Shown here in pieces: positions 30,008 to 39,490 of a stretch of 50,893 nucleotides of DNA. The notes below the pieces were generated by a model. That model had not been told where the DNA came from and did no database searches. It saw only the letters and a program-made list of their open reading frames with translations. The position numbers and the translations under genes are program-made. Position 1 is the stretch's first letter, and each line of letters starts with the position of its first letter. Origin of the DNA: Maribacter sp. (lineage in GTDB: Bacteria; Bacteroidota; Bacteroidia; Flavobacteriales; Flavobacteriaceae); NCBI GenBank assembly GCA_024228355.1, contig JAAETN010000146.1, forward strand, positions 1 to 50,893, given 5' to 3'.

Positions 30008-32650
30008 TCAGGATAGGCTTAGCAAACTCTTTTCCAAAGTTTCAATCTTGGCCTCGGCATCTGCTTGCTTTTTGCGTTCAATGGTTATTACTTGCTCAGG
30101 AGCATTATTTACGAAACGTTCATTGGATAGTTTCTTTTGAACCGATTGCAAAAATCCTTTCGTGTATTTAAGCTCTTCCTTGATCTTTTTTCTTTCTGCC
30201 TCGATATCAACAGCTCCACTTATCGGAATAAAATATTCATTGCTTTTTACCCTAAATGTAAGCGCCCCTTCCACAGCGGTTTCAACATAAGAAATGGAGG
30301 AAACATTGGTCAACTTTTTTATGACCACATCCCAGTCTTTTGCATTCTTTTCAATATTCAAGACTGAAAGTTCTAAACTTTCTTTCATGGGAATGTTTTT
30401 TTCCTTTCGAATAGTACGAACACCAGAAATGACTCCGGTGGCGAATTCAAATTCTTTGATTAATGAACTATTAACCTTTTCAATAATAGGCCATTTCGCA
30501 ATAACCAACGCCTCTTCAGGAGTGCGTTGTACAATATGTTGCCATACTTCCTCGGTCAAAAACGGCATAAATGGATGTAATAATTTAAGATTTCCTTCAA
30601 AAATTGCGATTACCTCATCAAAGGTTGTCTTATCTATTGGCTGCTGGTATGCTGGTTTTACAATCTCCAATAACCAGGAACTGTAGTCATCCCAAACCAA
30701 TTTGTAGATTGCCATTAGGGTGTCTGAAATTCTGTATTTACAAAAATGGTCCTCAATCTCTGTCAAGGTTTGGTTAAACTTGGCTTTGTACCATGCAATT
30801 CCTAATTTGGAGGCCTCAGGTTGGGGTAAATCTGCTACTTCCCATCCTTCAACCAATCGAAATCCGTTCCATATTTTATTGGCAAAGTTCTTCCCCTGTT
30901 GGCATAGGTCTTCATCGAACAATAAATCGTTGCCTGCAGCGGAGCTCAATAACAAACCTACACGAACACCGTCTGCGCCATAGTTTTCAATCAACTTTAA
31001 GGCATCTGGCGAGTTCCCTAAAGATTTAGACATTTTGCGTCTTTGTTTGTCACGGACAATTCCTGTAAAATAGACATTATCAAATGGCTTTTCATTTCGG
31101 TATTCATATCCCGCGATAATCATTCGTGCCACCCAGAAAAAGATAATATCAGGAGCTGTGACCAAATCATTGGTAGGATAATAATAATTTATGTCTTCAT
31201 TGTCCGGTTCCAAAATACCATTAAAAACCGTCATTGGCCACAACCATGAGGAGAACCAAGTGTCCACGACATCCTCATCTTGTTTAAGGCTCTCGATTTT
31301 TAATTTCGGATTATTGGATTTGATTTTTGCCATTTCCAAGGCTTCCTCTATGGATTCCGCAACCACCATATCATCCTGTCCGTCTCCATAATAGTAAGCA
31401 GGTATCTGTTGGCCCCACCACAATTGACGTGAGATGTTCCAATCACGGATGTTCTCCATCCAATGACGATAGGTGTTTTCGAACTTTTTAGGAAAGAAAT
31501 TAATGTCATCGGTATCCAGAACCGCTTTTATTGCCGGTTTTACCAACTCTTCCATCTTTAAAAACCATTGTTCGGATAAGCGAGGCTCTATGACGGCCTT
31601 AGTTCTTTCCGAAGTACCAACTTTGTTAATATAATTCTCGGTCTTTAACAAGAAACCTTTTTCCTCAAGTTCTTTGTTGATTTCCTTTCGAGCAACAAAT
31701 CGATCTTTTCCTTCATAATGCAGTCCAAAACTATTGAGTGTTGCATCTGCATTAAAAATATCAACGGTTTCCAGATTATGCTTTTCACCAAGAGCCTTAT
31801 CGTTGACATCATGTGCTGGGGTTACTTTTAAACAACCAGTACCAAACTCAATATCTACATATTCGTCCTGAATTATTGGAATGATCCTATTACAAATTGG
31901 TACGATTGCCCTTTTTCCCTTTAAATGGGCATATCGTTCATCATTTGGGTTTATGCAAATTGCGGTATCTCCCAAGATGGTTTCTGGTCGCGTCGTAGCA
32001 ATGGTAACTTTTTCATCCGATCCTTCTATAGCATAGGACAAGTAGTATAAAAGACCTTGCTTTTCTTCATAAACTACTTCTTCATCAGACAAAGTCGTCT
32101 GGGCTAGGGGATCCCAATTCACCATACGATATCCCCTATAAATCATTCCTTTATTGAACAAATCAACAAACACCTTGATAACCGAGGTTGACATATTGTC
32201 ATCCATAGTAAAAGCTGTACGGTCCCAATCGCATGAACAACCTAATTTTTTGAGCTGTTCAAGTATAACTCCTCCGTATTCATGGGTCCAATCCCAGGCA
32301 TGCCTTAAAAACTCCTCTCTAGATAAATCAGACTTATCAAGTCCTTCTTCCTTTAACTTAGCCACAACCTTGGCTTCGGTTGCAATAGAAGCGTGGTCAG
32401 TACCTGGCACCCAACAGGCATTTTTCCCCATTAAACGTGCTTTACGAATAAGAACATCCTGGATGGTATTGTTCAACATATGCCCCATATGCAATATCCC
32501 TGTAACGTTGGGTGGTGGTATTACAATACTATAAGGTTCCCTACTATCAGGACTTGAATGAAAGTAATTATGCTTCATCCAGTAGTCATACCAACGATTT
32601 TCTACCTTTTGAGGCTCATATTTTGATGGGATATCCATTTTTTGGAACAA
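30008..32650 (-). CDS. valS: Valyl-tRNA synthetase
   Basis: Contains PPPNVTGILHMGHMLN (HIGH), WVPGTDHASIATEAKV and RKMSKSLGNSPDAL (KMSKS). C-terminal coiled coil. Confidence 0.98.
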   Translation of the reverse strand: MFQKMDIPSKYEPQKVENRWYDYWMKHNYFHSSPDSREPYSIVIPPPNVTGILHMGHMLNNTIQDVLIRKARLMGKNACWVPGTDHASIATEAKVVAKLKEEGLDKSDLSREEFLRHAWDWTHEYGGVILEQLKKLGCSCDWDRTAFTMDDNMSTSVIKVFVDLFNKGMIYRGYRMVNWDPLAQTTLSDEEVVYEEKQGLLYYLSYAIEGSDEKVTIATTRPETILGDTAICINPNDERYAHLKGKRAIVPICNRIIPIIQDEYVDIEFGTGCLKVTPAHDVNDKALGEKHNLETVDIFNADATLNSFGLHYEGKDRFVARKEINKELEEKGFLLKTENYINKVGTSERTKAVIEPRLSEQWFLKMEELVKPAIKAVLDTDDINFFPKKFENTYRHWMENIRDWNISRQLWWGQQIPAYYYGDGQDDMVVAESIEEALEMAKIKSNNPKLKIESLKQDEDVVDTWFSSWLWPMTVFNGILEPDNEDINYYYPTNDLVTAPDIIFFWVARMIIAGYEYRNEKPFDNVYFTGIVRDKQRRKMSKSLGNSPDALKLIENYGADGVRVGLLLSSAAGNDLLFDEDLCQQGKNFANKIWNGFRLVEGWEVADLPQPEASKLGIAWYKAKFNQTLTEIEDHFCKYRISDTLMAIYKLVWDDYSSWLLEIVKPAYQQPIDKTTFDEVIAIFEGNLKLLHPFMPFLTEEVWQHIVQRTPEEALVIAKWPIIEKVNSSLIKEFEFATGVISGVRTIRKEKNIPMKESLELSVLNIEKNAKDWDVVIKKLTNVSSISYVETAVEGALTFRVKSNEYFIPISGAVDIEAERKKIKEELKYTKGFLQSVQKKLSNERFVNNAPEQVITIERKKQADAEAKIETLEKSLLSLS

Positions 32651-32782
32651 TTTTTGAAATAGTGTGAAATGGTGCGTAAAATGCGACCGGAAAGATATGT
32701 TAAATTATCAATTTGAGTGGATTTTTCGCCTAATTATAAATACGAAACAAAAATAAGTAACGTTATTACATAACAAAAGAAT

Positions 32783-32814
32783 TTTGGACGTTCATCTAAA
32801 AAGATTTACATTTG
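32783..32814 (+). promoter_or_regulatory. Putative Bacteroidetes promoter of the DUF1573 gene
   Basis: TTTG at 32783-32786, 20-nt spacer, TACATTTG at 32807-32814 (TAnnTTTG). ATG at 32836. Confidence 0.6.
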
Positions 32815-32835
32815 AAGTTCACCCAAAACTAAAAA

Positions 32836-33225
32836 ATGATGAAAAAGATAGTACTTGTATTATTTGTAGGACTATTAGGATTTAGCCTAACTGCTCAGGA
32901 AAAAACGGCGAAAATCAAGTTTAAAACAGAAACTATTGATTACGGTATTATAGCAAAAGGCAGTGATGGTGTTCGTGTTTTTGAATTTACCAATACCGGT
33001 GATGCCCCATTGATTATTAGCAAAGTAAGTTCTAGTTGTGGATGTACAATTCCGAATTGGTCAAAAGACCCTGTTTTGCCAGGTAAAACCGGTGAGATTC
33101 AGGTAAAATACGACACAAATAGAGTAAATCCAATTAGAAAGGCGATTACAGTAATTTCAAATGCCGATACACCTACAAAAATTTTGAAGATAACTGGCGA
33201 AGTAAAAGCTGAAGGAACAAAATAG
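32836..33225 (+). CDS. DUF1573 domain secreted protein
   Basis: Contains IDYGIIAKGSDGVRVFEFTNTGDAPLIISKVSSSCGCTIPNWSKDPVLPGKTGEIQVKYDT. Confidence 0.92.
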   Translation: MMKKIVLVLFVGLLGFSLTAQEKTAKIKFKTETIDYGIIAKGSDGVRVFEFTNTGDAPLIISKVSSSCGCTIPNWSKDPVLPGKTGEIQVKYDTNRVNPIRKAITVISNADTPTKILKITGEVKAEGTK

Positions 33226-33247
33226 AAGTTTATTAATAAATTAATAT

Positions 33248-33280
33248 AGCCCTGACAATTTAGTTGTCAGGGCTTTTTTT
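33248..33280. terminator. Rho-independent terminator after the DUF1573 gene
   Basis: Perfect 11-bp stem AGCCCTGACAA/TTGTCAGGGCT with loop TTTAG, followed by a T run. Sits between convergent genes. Confidence 0.9.
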
Positions 33281-34607
33281 GTTTAAATAATTCCTCAAGA
33301 ACAAAGGAAAATAGTAAATCTCGATTATATCTTTCAATAAGTACCCGAATCCTTTTGCCCTCTTTCTCATCGAGCATTTGCATTATTTCTTGAATCTTAT
33401 ACCTATGAATACTCTTACCGTTCACAGCAAGTATTACATCCCCTTCTTTAAGTCCGGCAGTTTCGGCAGGGCTACCCGCTCGAATACCTGAGACCACTAT
33501 TTCCGGAACCAAACTTAATCGAGTTTTGTTTTCTAATAGAATTTGGACATTACCAAATGTGCCTTTCTCGTCTTTTACAACGCCATTCCCATTGGTAATT
33601 CGTTCAGAAACATACCTAACCCCATCGTGCTGCAACGTAATTCCACTTAAATTATAGTGAAACGGATTTTTGTACATTCCGTTCTTCTTCAAGGTGATTT
33701 TCTGATTGCCGTAATCAAATACAATATTGAACCGCTTCAAAACCTCACCTCCTACACTTCCATTTCGATTCCCGAGATTCTTTACAGAACCAAATGATTC
33801 CTTATCAGGAAATGCGGCTTTTGCATCCCTCAGTGCAAAACTTCCAAGTCTTATACTATTAACTTTTGTACGTCGACCAAAAATATCGCCACTTAAACCT
33901 TTACCAAGGAAATCCTCATAATTTTGATCGGGAATCCCAATATGGTCATTTTCTAAAAGCCAAATCGCGTCACTACTTCCAGTATCCACTAATAAACGAA
34001 CAGGTAAATTATCTGCATCCTCAATAAATACATTGGCATTTACATAAGCCTTTCCCCTAATAATCGATAAAGGTAAAGTCTCCCTTTTTTTATCGTCTTT
34101 ATACACATAGGTATCTTGATTATGAAACTTTATGGTCTTTGTTGCGTAATTAATATCAACGACAAAATCCCTGAAAAGATCATACCCAATAATTCCGTGA
34201 ACCGGGATACCTAAACTTGTAGAAAAGTTCAAGCTCTTATCCATAATCACATAAAGCAATTGGTCCTTGTTCTTTATATTTTTTAGTTGAAATGTATTTC
34301 CTTTTGAACTCAATGCTTTTATAGGTTCCCCTTCGCCCAAACCCCTAATAGTGATTTCCGAAACATTATTTATTTGTAAAGAATCTTGATCGGTAAGATT
34401 AAATAATATGGGCTTGTTAACTCCTGAATCCAATACAAATGAGAGTTTACTACCGTTCACTTCAACAGGAACAATAATCAAATTATTTATAAGCTGAAAT
34501 TTAATTTTTTGATAATTCTGGCCATGGGGTAATTCATAGGTCTGTGATACTCCCAAAATTGGCAGACACATCAACAATGACCATAATATGACCTTAAATA
34601 CTCTCAA
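33267..34607 (-). CDS. Retropepsin-like aspartyl protease with C-terminal PDZ domain
   Basis: Two aspartyl motifs (FVLDSGVNKP and LLVDTGSSDAIWL). PDZ region IRAGSPAETAGLKEGDVILAVNGKSIHRY. Confidence 0.88.
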   Translation of the reverse strand: MRVFKVILWSLLMCLPILGVSQTYELPHGQNYQKIKFQLINNLIIVPVEVNGSKLSFVLDSGVNKPILFNLTDQDSLQINNVSEITIRGLGEGEPIKALSSKGNTFQLKNIKNKDQLLYVIMDKSLNFSTSLGIPVHGIIGYDLFRDFVVDINYATKTIKFHNQDTYVYKDDKKRETLPLSIIRGKAYVNANVFIEDADNLPVRLLVDTGSSDAIWLLENDHIGIPDQNYEDFLGKGLSGDIFGRRTKVNSIRLGSFALRDAKAAFPDKESFGSVKNLGNRNGSVGGEVLKRFNIVFDYGNQKITLKKNGMYKNPFHYNLSGITLQHDGVRYVSERITNGNGVVKDEKGTFGNVQILLENKTRLSLVPEIVVSGIRAGSPAETAGLKEGDVILAVNGKSIHRYKIQEIMQMLDEKEGKRIRVLIERYNRDLLFSFVLEELFKQKKP

Positions 34608-34758
34608 TATTACCTTTTTTAATCTATTGCACCCATTAAGTTACGCAAAATCTACCTCAAAACCCCGTTATTTAACATATTTTCAACACATTAAATAATC
34701 CTGAGTTGGGTTGTATTCTCCATAATGATTTCTCATTTTTGTTTAAAATTTAGAGTTT

Positions 34759-35949
34759 ATGCCATCTATATCGAATAAAGGGTTTATGATGCCCGAATCT
34801 CCAATTCGTAAATTGGTTCCTTACGCTGAAAAAGCTAAAAAGGAAGGTGCAAAAGTGATTCATTTAAATATTGGCCAACCCGATATTAAAACGCCTCAAA
34901 TTGCATTGGATGCTGTTAAGAATAATACGCTTTCGGTTTTAGAATATAGTAGGACTGAAGGCTCGGAGGTTTATCGTGAAAAATTGGCTGAATATTATGC
35001 AAAAAATGACATTCACATTACCGCCCAGGATATTATTGTCACCACCGGTGGTTCTGAAGCCCTTTCCTTTACTATGGGAAGTATTGCAGACACCGATGAT
35101 GAGATTATTATTCCAGAACCATTTTATGCAAATTATAATGGGTTTGCTACCGCCATGGGAATCAAGGTTGTACCTGTTGTATCACAAATCGTTGACAATT
35201 TCGCCTTACCTCCCATTGAGGAGTTCGAGAAGCTGATAACTCCAAAAACAAGGGCAATTCTCATATGCAATCCAGGCAATCCCACCGGTTATTTATATAG
35301 CAAGGACGAAATTCAAAAATTAGCTGTAATCGTAAAGAAACATAATTTGTTCCTTGTTGCAGATGAAGTATATCGGGAGTTTACTTATGATGGTAAAGAA
35401 CATTACTCCATCTTGCAGGAAAATGGGTTGGACCAACATGCTATAATTGTGGATTCCGTTTCAAAACGTTACAGTATGTGTGGTGCCAGAATCGGGTGTT
35501 TGGTCTCAAGAAATAAGGAAATCATTAAAACGGCACTCAAATTTGCCCAAGCCAGATTGTCTCCTCCGACCTATGCCCAAATTGCAAGTGAAGCGGCGCT
35601 AGAAACTCCCCAAAGCTATTTTGATGATGTTAAGGAGGAGTATGTTGAAAGAAGAAACATCCTTATGGCAGAACTTGAAAAAATTGAAGGCATTAAAATT
35701 GGTCGTCCTCAAGGAGCTTTTTATTGTATTGCCGAATTACCTATAGAGAATTCGGATGATTTTGCACAATGGTTATTGGAAGAATTCAGAGTGAATGGTG
35801 AAACCGTTATGGTCGCTCCGGCTTCTGGCTTCTACGCTTCTCAAGGCTTGGGGAAAAATCAAATACGAATCGCTTATGTACTAGATAAGGAAAGTCTTAA
35901 AAGAGCTGTCACTATTTTAGGTGAAGCCCTAAAAACCTATAAAGGTTAA
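34759..35949 (+). CDS. Pyridoxal phosphate-dependent aminotransferase (class I/II)
   Basis: Contains VIHLNIGQPDIKTP, CNPGNPTGYLYSKDE, VADEVYREF and VDSVSKRYSMCGARIGCLVS. Confidence 0.95.
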   Translation: MPSISNKGFMMPESPIRKLVPYAEKAKKEGAKVIHLNIGQPDIKTPQIALDAVKNNTLSVLEYSRTEGSEVYREKLAEYYAKNDIHITAQDIIVTTGGSEALSFTMGSIADTDDEIIIPEPFYANYNGFATAMGIKVVPVVSQIVDNFALPPIEEFEKLITPKTRAILICNPGNPTGYLYSKDEIQKLAVIVKKHNLFLVADEVYREFTYDGKEHYSILQENGLDQHAIIVDSVSKRYSMCGARIGCLVSRNKEIIKTALKFAQARLSPPTYAQIASEAALETPQSYFDDVKEEYVERRNILMAELEKIEGIKIGRPQGAFYCIAELPIENSDDFAQWLLEEFRVNGETVMVAPASGFYASQGLGKNQIRIAYVLDKESLKRAVTILGEALKTYKG

Positions 35950-36965
35950 TGAGAATTGAAAAAAACATATCCTTAAAAAAGCACAATACTTTTGGTATAG
36001 ATGCCAAGGCGAAATTTTTCTGTGAAATCACAAGTATCAATGAGCTTAAAAATGCATTACGCCGCAATGATTATCCCGACAAGTTCATACTCAGTGGGGG
36101 TAGTAATATGCTCATCACCAAGGACATTGAAGCATTAGTTCTCTATATAAACATAAAAGGAAAAGAGATTCTTGAAGAAGATGATGACCATGTTTATTTC
36201 AAGATAATGGCTGGCGAAGTTTGGCACGATATGGTACTCTGGTGCTTGGACCATGATTTTGGCGGCTTGGAAAACATGTCTCTCATTCCGGGTTATACGG
36301 GTACGGCACCCATACAGAACATTGGTGCGTATGGTGTAGAACTCAAGGATTCTTTTGTCAGTTGTGAAGCTATGAACATCGCTGACCAATCAATTAGGTC
36401 TTTTTCGAAGGACGATTGCAATTTTGGGTATAGGGATTCTTATTTCAAGAATGAAGGCAAAGGCAAATACATAATAACCTCAGTGACTTTTAAACTTACC
36501 AAGCGAAATCATAAACTAAACACATCTTACGGTGCCATTGAAGATGAATTAGAACGTAAAGGCATAAAATCCCCAACCATAAAAGATATATCCAATGCCG
36601 TAGTAGCCATTCGACAAAGCAAGCTCCCCGATCCAAAAGAATTGGGCAATGGCGGAAGTTTTTTCAAGAATCCTGTCTTATCCAAATCAGAATTCGATTT
36701 ATTCAGAGCCAAGTATCCTGAAGCCAAATATTTTAAGGTATCCGATGATGAACTTAAAATCCCTGCGGGATGGTTAATTGAGGAATGCGGCTTTAAGGGC
36801 AAGCGATTCGGTGATGCCGGTGTTCATAAAGACCAGGCCTTGGTATTGGTTAACTATGGAAATGCCACAGGTGCTGAAATAATTGACTTGGCTCAAAAAA
36901 TTATTGAAATCGTTTTTAATACTTTTGGGATTAAAATAGCACCTGAGGTCAATATCATAAAATAA
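35949..36965 (+). CDS. murB: UDP-N-acetylmuramate dehydrogenase
   Basis: Contains KKHNTFGIDAKA, LSGGSNMLI, SLIPGYTGTAPIQNIGAYGVE, NGGSFFKNP and PAGWLIEECGFKG. Confidence 0.96.
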   Translation: MRIEKNISLKKHNTFGIDAKAKFFCEITSINELKNALRRNDYPDKFILSGGSNMLITKDIEALVLYINIKGKEILEEDDDHVYFKIMAGEVWHDMVLWCLDHDFGGLENMSLIPGYTGTAPIQNIGAYGVELKDSFVSCEAMNIADQSIRSFSKDDCNFGYRDSYFKNEGKGKYIITSVTFKLTKRNHKLNTSYGAIEDELERKGIKSPTIKDISNAVVAIRQSKLPDPKELGNGGSFFKNPVLSKSEFDLFRAKYPEAKYFKVSDDELKIPAGWLIEECGFKGKRFGDAGVHKDQALVLVNYGNATGAEIIDLAQKIIEIVFNTFGIKIAPEVNIIK

Positions 36966-36988
36966 CCCCTGCCAAAGAACAGCAGGGG
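36966..36988 (+). terminator. Hairpin after murB (possible terminator without a U tract)
   Basis: CCCCTGC (36966-36972) pairs with GCAGGGG (36982-36988), loop of 9 nt. No T run follows. Confidence 0.35.
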
Positions 36989-37177
36989 CTATACCAAACC
37001 AAACTAACCAAAAACTAAATGTACAATTACCAGTTGCACATTTATATAATTAAAACTTTGAGATAACGCTACCTATAACAATCAATTTTATAAATTAGCG
37101 TTTAAAGGATATACGGTTAAAATGAATTGATTGGATGCCACCATAGGACATTAATTTTTTCAGGACCTGAACAATTC

Positions 37178-37744
37178 ATGAGCACACTTCTTGAAAAGCA
37201 TATTGTGGAGTTATTGCAAGAACGAAATGAAAAGGCCATTTCCCTCTTGTATGAACACTATGGTGATACCTTATATGGTGTGGCTAAAAAGGTGGTTCGC
37301 GATGAAGAATTGGCGCAAGATGTACTTCAGGAAAGTTTTGTGAAAATCTGGAAAAAATCTGATACATACGATGTCTCAAAGGCAAAATTGTTTACCTGGT
37401 TGTTTCGAATTACTAGAAATACCGCCATTGACAAACTAAGAAGTGTAAACACAAAATCGGATAAGGAAATCCAAATAGACGTTTCCGACGTATATAACTT
37501 AGGCGTTGATAGCATAAGACCAGAGTTTATGGACGTTCGTGAAAATCTTGAAAAGATTGAGGGCAAGTACCAAATTGTGCTTGAAGCTTTATTTTTTCTT
37601 GGAATGACGCAACAAGAGGCTAGTGACGAATTGGATATTCCGTTAGGCACCATAAAATCAAGGTTGAAAATTGGCCTACGAGAGCTTAAAAAAATATACG
37701 GCTCCTCAATGATGCTGGCGTTTTTACTAAATCTTATATCATGA
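37178..37744 (+). CDS. ECF RNA polymerase sigma factor
   Basis: Region 2 DEELAQDVLQESFVKIWKKSDTYD...FTWLFRITRNTAIDKLR. Region 4 MTQQEASDELDIPLGTIKSRLKIGLRELKK. MSTLLEKH is the likely start. Confidence 0.93.
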   Translation: MSTLLEKHIVELLQERNEKAISLLYEHYGDTLYGVAKKVVRDEELAQDVLQESFVKIWKKSDTYDVSKAKLFTWLFRITRNTAIDKLRSVNTKSDKEIQIDVSDVYNLGVDSIRPEFMDVRENLEKIEGKYQIVLEALFFLGMTQQEASDELDIPLGTIKSRLKIGLRELKKIYGSSMMLAFLLNLIS

Positions 37745-38499
37745 AAGACAAGATAAAAATATTTTTGGATTCGGATTTACTTGAAAAGTATTTGTTGGGT
37801 ACTACCAACAAGCAGGAATCTTTACAGGTAGAAAGGTATATAGCAATGTATCCCGAGGTTAGGGAAACCTACATTGAACTTCAGGAGAACTTGGAGACTT
37901 TTGCCAAAATGCATGCCATTAAGACTCCTGAAGGATTGAAAAACAAAATCTTGGCTAGAATAAAAGCTGAAAACGCAGGTCGAAGAAAATTCCTTAGATA
38001 TGCGATTGCAGCTAGTTTTGCAGCAGTAATGTTTGCTGGGGCTTCTTATTTCCTATGGAATCAAAACCAAAATTTACAGGAAGAAAATATCATAGTAAAT
38101 AATAAAATAGAGACGCTCAAAGAAGATATGCGATTGGAGTTAGCGGATGTTCGAAACCAATTCATCGTTCTTAACAATCCCCAAACGAGAAGATTCAATG
38201 TCAAAGGCAACAATAATGCTAAAGAATTGAAAGCGGTGGCTTATATTAATCCGGTTAAAAAACTCTCGTATATCAATGTCAAGAAATTACCGAATTTACC
38301 TGAAGACCAAAGTTTTCAGATGTGGGCCGAGGTAAACGGTGAAATGATCAATCTCGGAATCATTGATGAGGCGGCAGGACAGGAAAGACTATTGGCATTG
38401 CCATATGCAGATAAAGCAGTTAGTTATATCACTATAGAGCAAAAAGGAGGCAATAACACCCCAACGGTTGAAAATATTGTTGCCAAAATTGATTATTAA
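37741..38499 (+). CDS. Anti-sigma factor (RskA-like)
   Basis: Overlaps the sigma gene by 4 nt (ATGA). N-terminal ASD-like region, one TM helix (FLRYAIAASFAAVMFAGASYFLW), C-terminal LPNLPEDQSFQMWAEVNGEMINLGII. Confidence 0.9.
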   Translation: MKDKIKIFLDSDLLEKYLLGTTNKQESLQVERYIAMYPEVRETYIELQENLETFAKMHAIKTPEGLKNKILARIKAENAGRRKFLRYAIAASFAAVMFAGASYFLWNQNQNLQEENIIVNNKIETLKEDMRLELADVRNQFIVLNNPQTRRFNVKGNNNAKELKAVAYINPVKKLSYINVKKLPNLPEDQSFQMWAEVNGEMINLGIIDEAAGQERLLALPYADKAVSYITIEQKGGNNTPTVENIVAKIDY

Positions 38500-38520
38500 T
38501 CATTTTTCAAAGATTTTTAT

Positions 38521-38555
38521 AAAGCCTTGACTATTTGGTCAGGGCTTTATTTTTG
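38521..38555 (+). terminator. Terminator of the sigma/anti-sigma operon
   Basis: AAAGCCTTGAC...GTCAGGGCTTT stem (one G-T wobble), then ATTTTTG. Confidence 0.75.
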
Positions 38556-38563
38556 TATCTTTG
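38534..38563 (+). promoter_or_regulatory. Putative promoter overlapping the terminator
   Basis: TTTG 38534-38537, 18-nt spacer, TATCTTTG 38556-38563. ATG at 38578. Confidence 0.55.
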
Positions 38564-38577
38564 TGCAAAATTTTAGA

Positions 38578-38787
38578 ATGAAGTTGGTTCTTTTAACAAT
38601 TGGTCTTTTAGCACTTGCAGTCGCCGGTATCGCTATCAAAATATGGTCAAAGAAAAATGGACAGTTTGCAGGAACCTGTGCCAGTCAAAGTCCTTTCTTG
38701 AATAAAGGGGACGAGGCCTGTGGTATGTGCGGTAGATTGCCTGGTGAACAGGACTGCAAAAAAGACAATACCCCCGAATTACGATAG
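38578..38787 (+). CDS. Small cysteine-containing membrane protein
   Basis: MKLVLLTIGLLALAVAGIAIKIWSKKNGQFAGTCASQSPFLNKGDEACGMCGRLPGEQDCKKDNTPELR: one TM helix and four cysteines. Loosely reminiscent of NqrM-type proteins, not assigned. Confidence 0.7.
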   Translation: MKLVLLTIGLLALAVAGIAIKIWSKKNGQFAGTCASQSPFLNKGDEACGMCGRLPGEQDCKKDNTPELR

Positions 38788-38822
38788 AATTTTGCCGTTC
38801 ACAGTCTAATACTTTTTATCTT

Positions 38823-39383
38823 TTGGATAAAACTGAAGATACCATACTTAACATCATCAACAAGGCCAAAATGGGCAACCAGATTGCCTTCAGCAATTTA
38901 TTGGATACTTTTTGGAATGATGTTTACGGTTTTCAACTTAAACGCACCGAAAACGAGAATGATGCCGAGGATATTACCATTCAGACCTTCTCAAAAGCCT
39001 TTGATAAAATCAACACCTACAATGATGTATACGAATTTAAGACATGGTTAATTGCCATTTCGAAAAATATTCATGTTGACCTCATTCGTAAAAGAAAAAG
39101 AAATGTCCTCGAAGCTGGAGGTAACAATGAAGCCATTACTAAAGTATTGGATGATGCCCCTACCGTTGAAGACAAATTGATTATTGAGCAAAACTTGGCA
39201 ACACTCCTTGAAAATATCAAAAAGCTAAAACCACATTACCAAGAGGTCATTAACCTGCGTTATTTTCATGAATTAAGTTATGCCGCTATTGCTACTGAGC
39301 TTAATGAACCTATCAACAACGTAAAGGTTAAACTGTTAAGAGCCAAAAAATTGTTGGCTGAAATCATCAAAAACAAAAAATAA
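38823..39383 (+). CDS. ECF RNA polymerase sigma factor (TTG start)
   Basis: Contains ENDAEDITIQTFSKAFDKINTY...FKTWLIAISKNIHVDLIRKRKR. Region 4 ELSYAAIATELNEPINNVKVKLLRAKKLL. Confidence 0.92.
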   Translation: MDKTEDTILNIINKAKMGNQIAFSNLLDTFWNDVYGFQLKRTENENDAEDITIQTFSKAFDKINTYNDVYEFKTWLIAISKNIHVDLIRKRKRNVLEAGGNNEAITKVLDDAPTVEDKLIIEQNLATLLENIKKLKPHYQEVINLRYFHELSYAAIATELNEPINNVKVKLLRAKKLLAEIIKNKK

Positions 39384-39468
39384 GAAGATTTCGATCCTTG
39401 ATTTGGTCATGTGTGTTAATGGGTACCCATGTCCCCTCTAACATACAATCGGTACACTATTTTGTTCG

Positions 39469-39476
39469 TATATTTG
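39469..39476 (+). promoter_or_regulatory. Putative -7 element (TATATTTG) upstream of lipA
   Basis: TAnnTTTG match, 14 nt before the ATG at 39491. Confidence 0.45.
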
Positions 39477-39490
39477 TAGAAAATTGAAAA

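Noticed and set aside
30137-32534. Several + strand ORFs (76-130 aa) within valS
   Set aside because: All antisense to valS, with no recognisable domains or sensible spacing.
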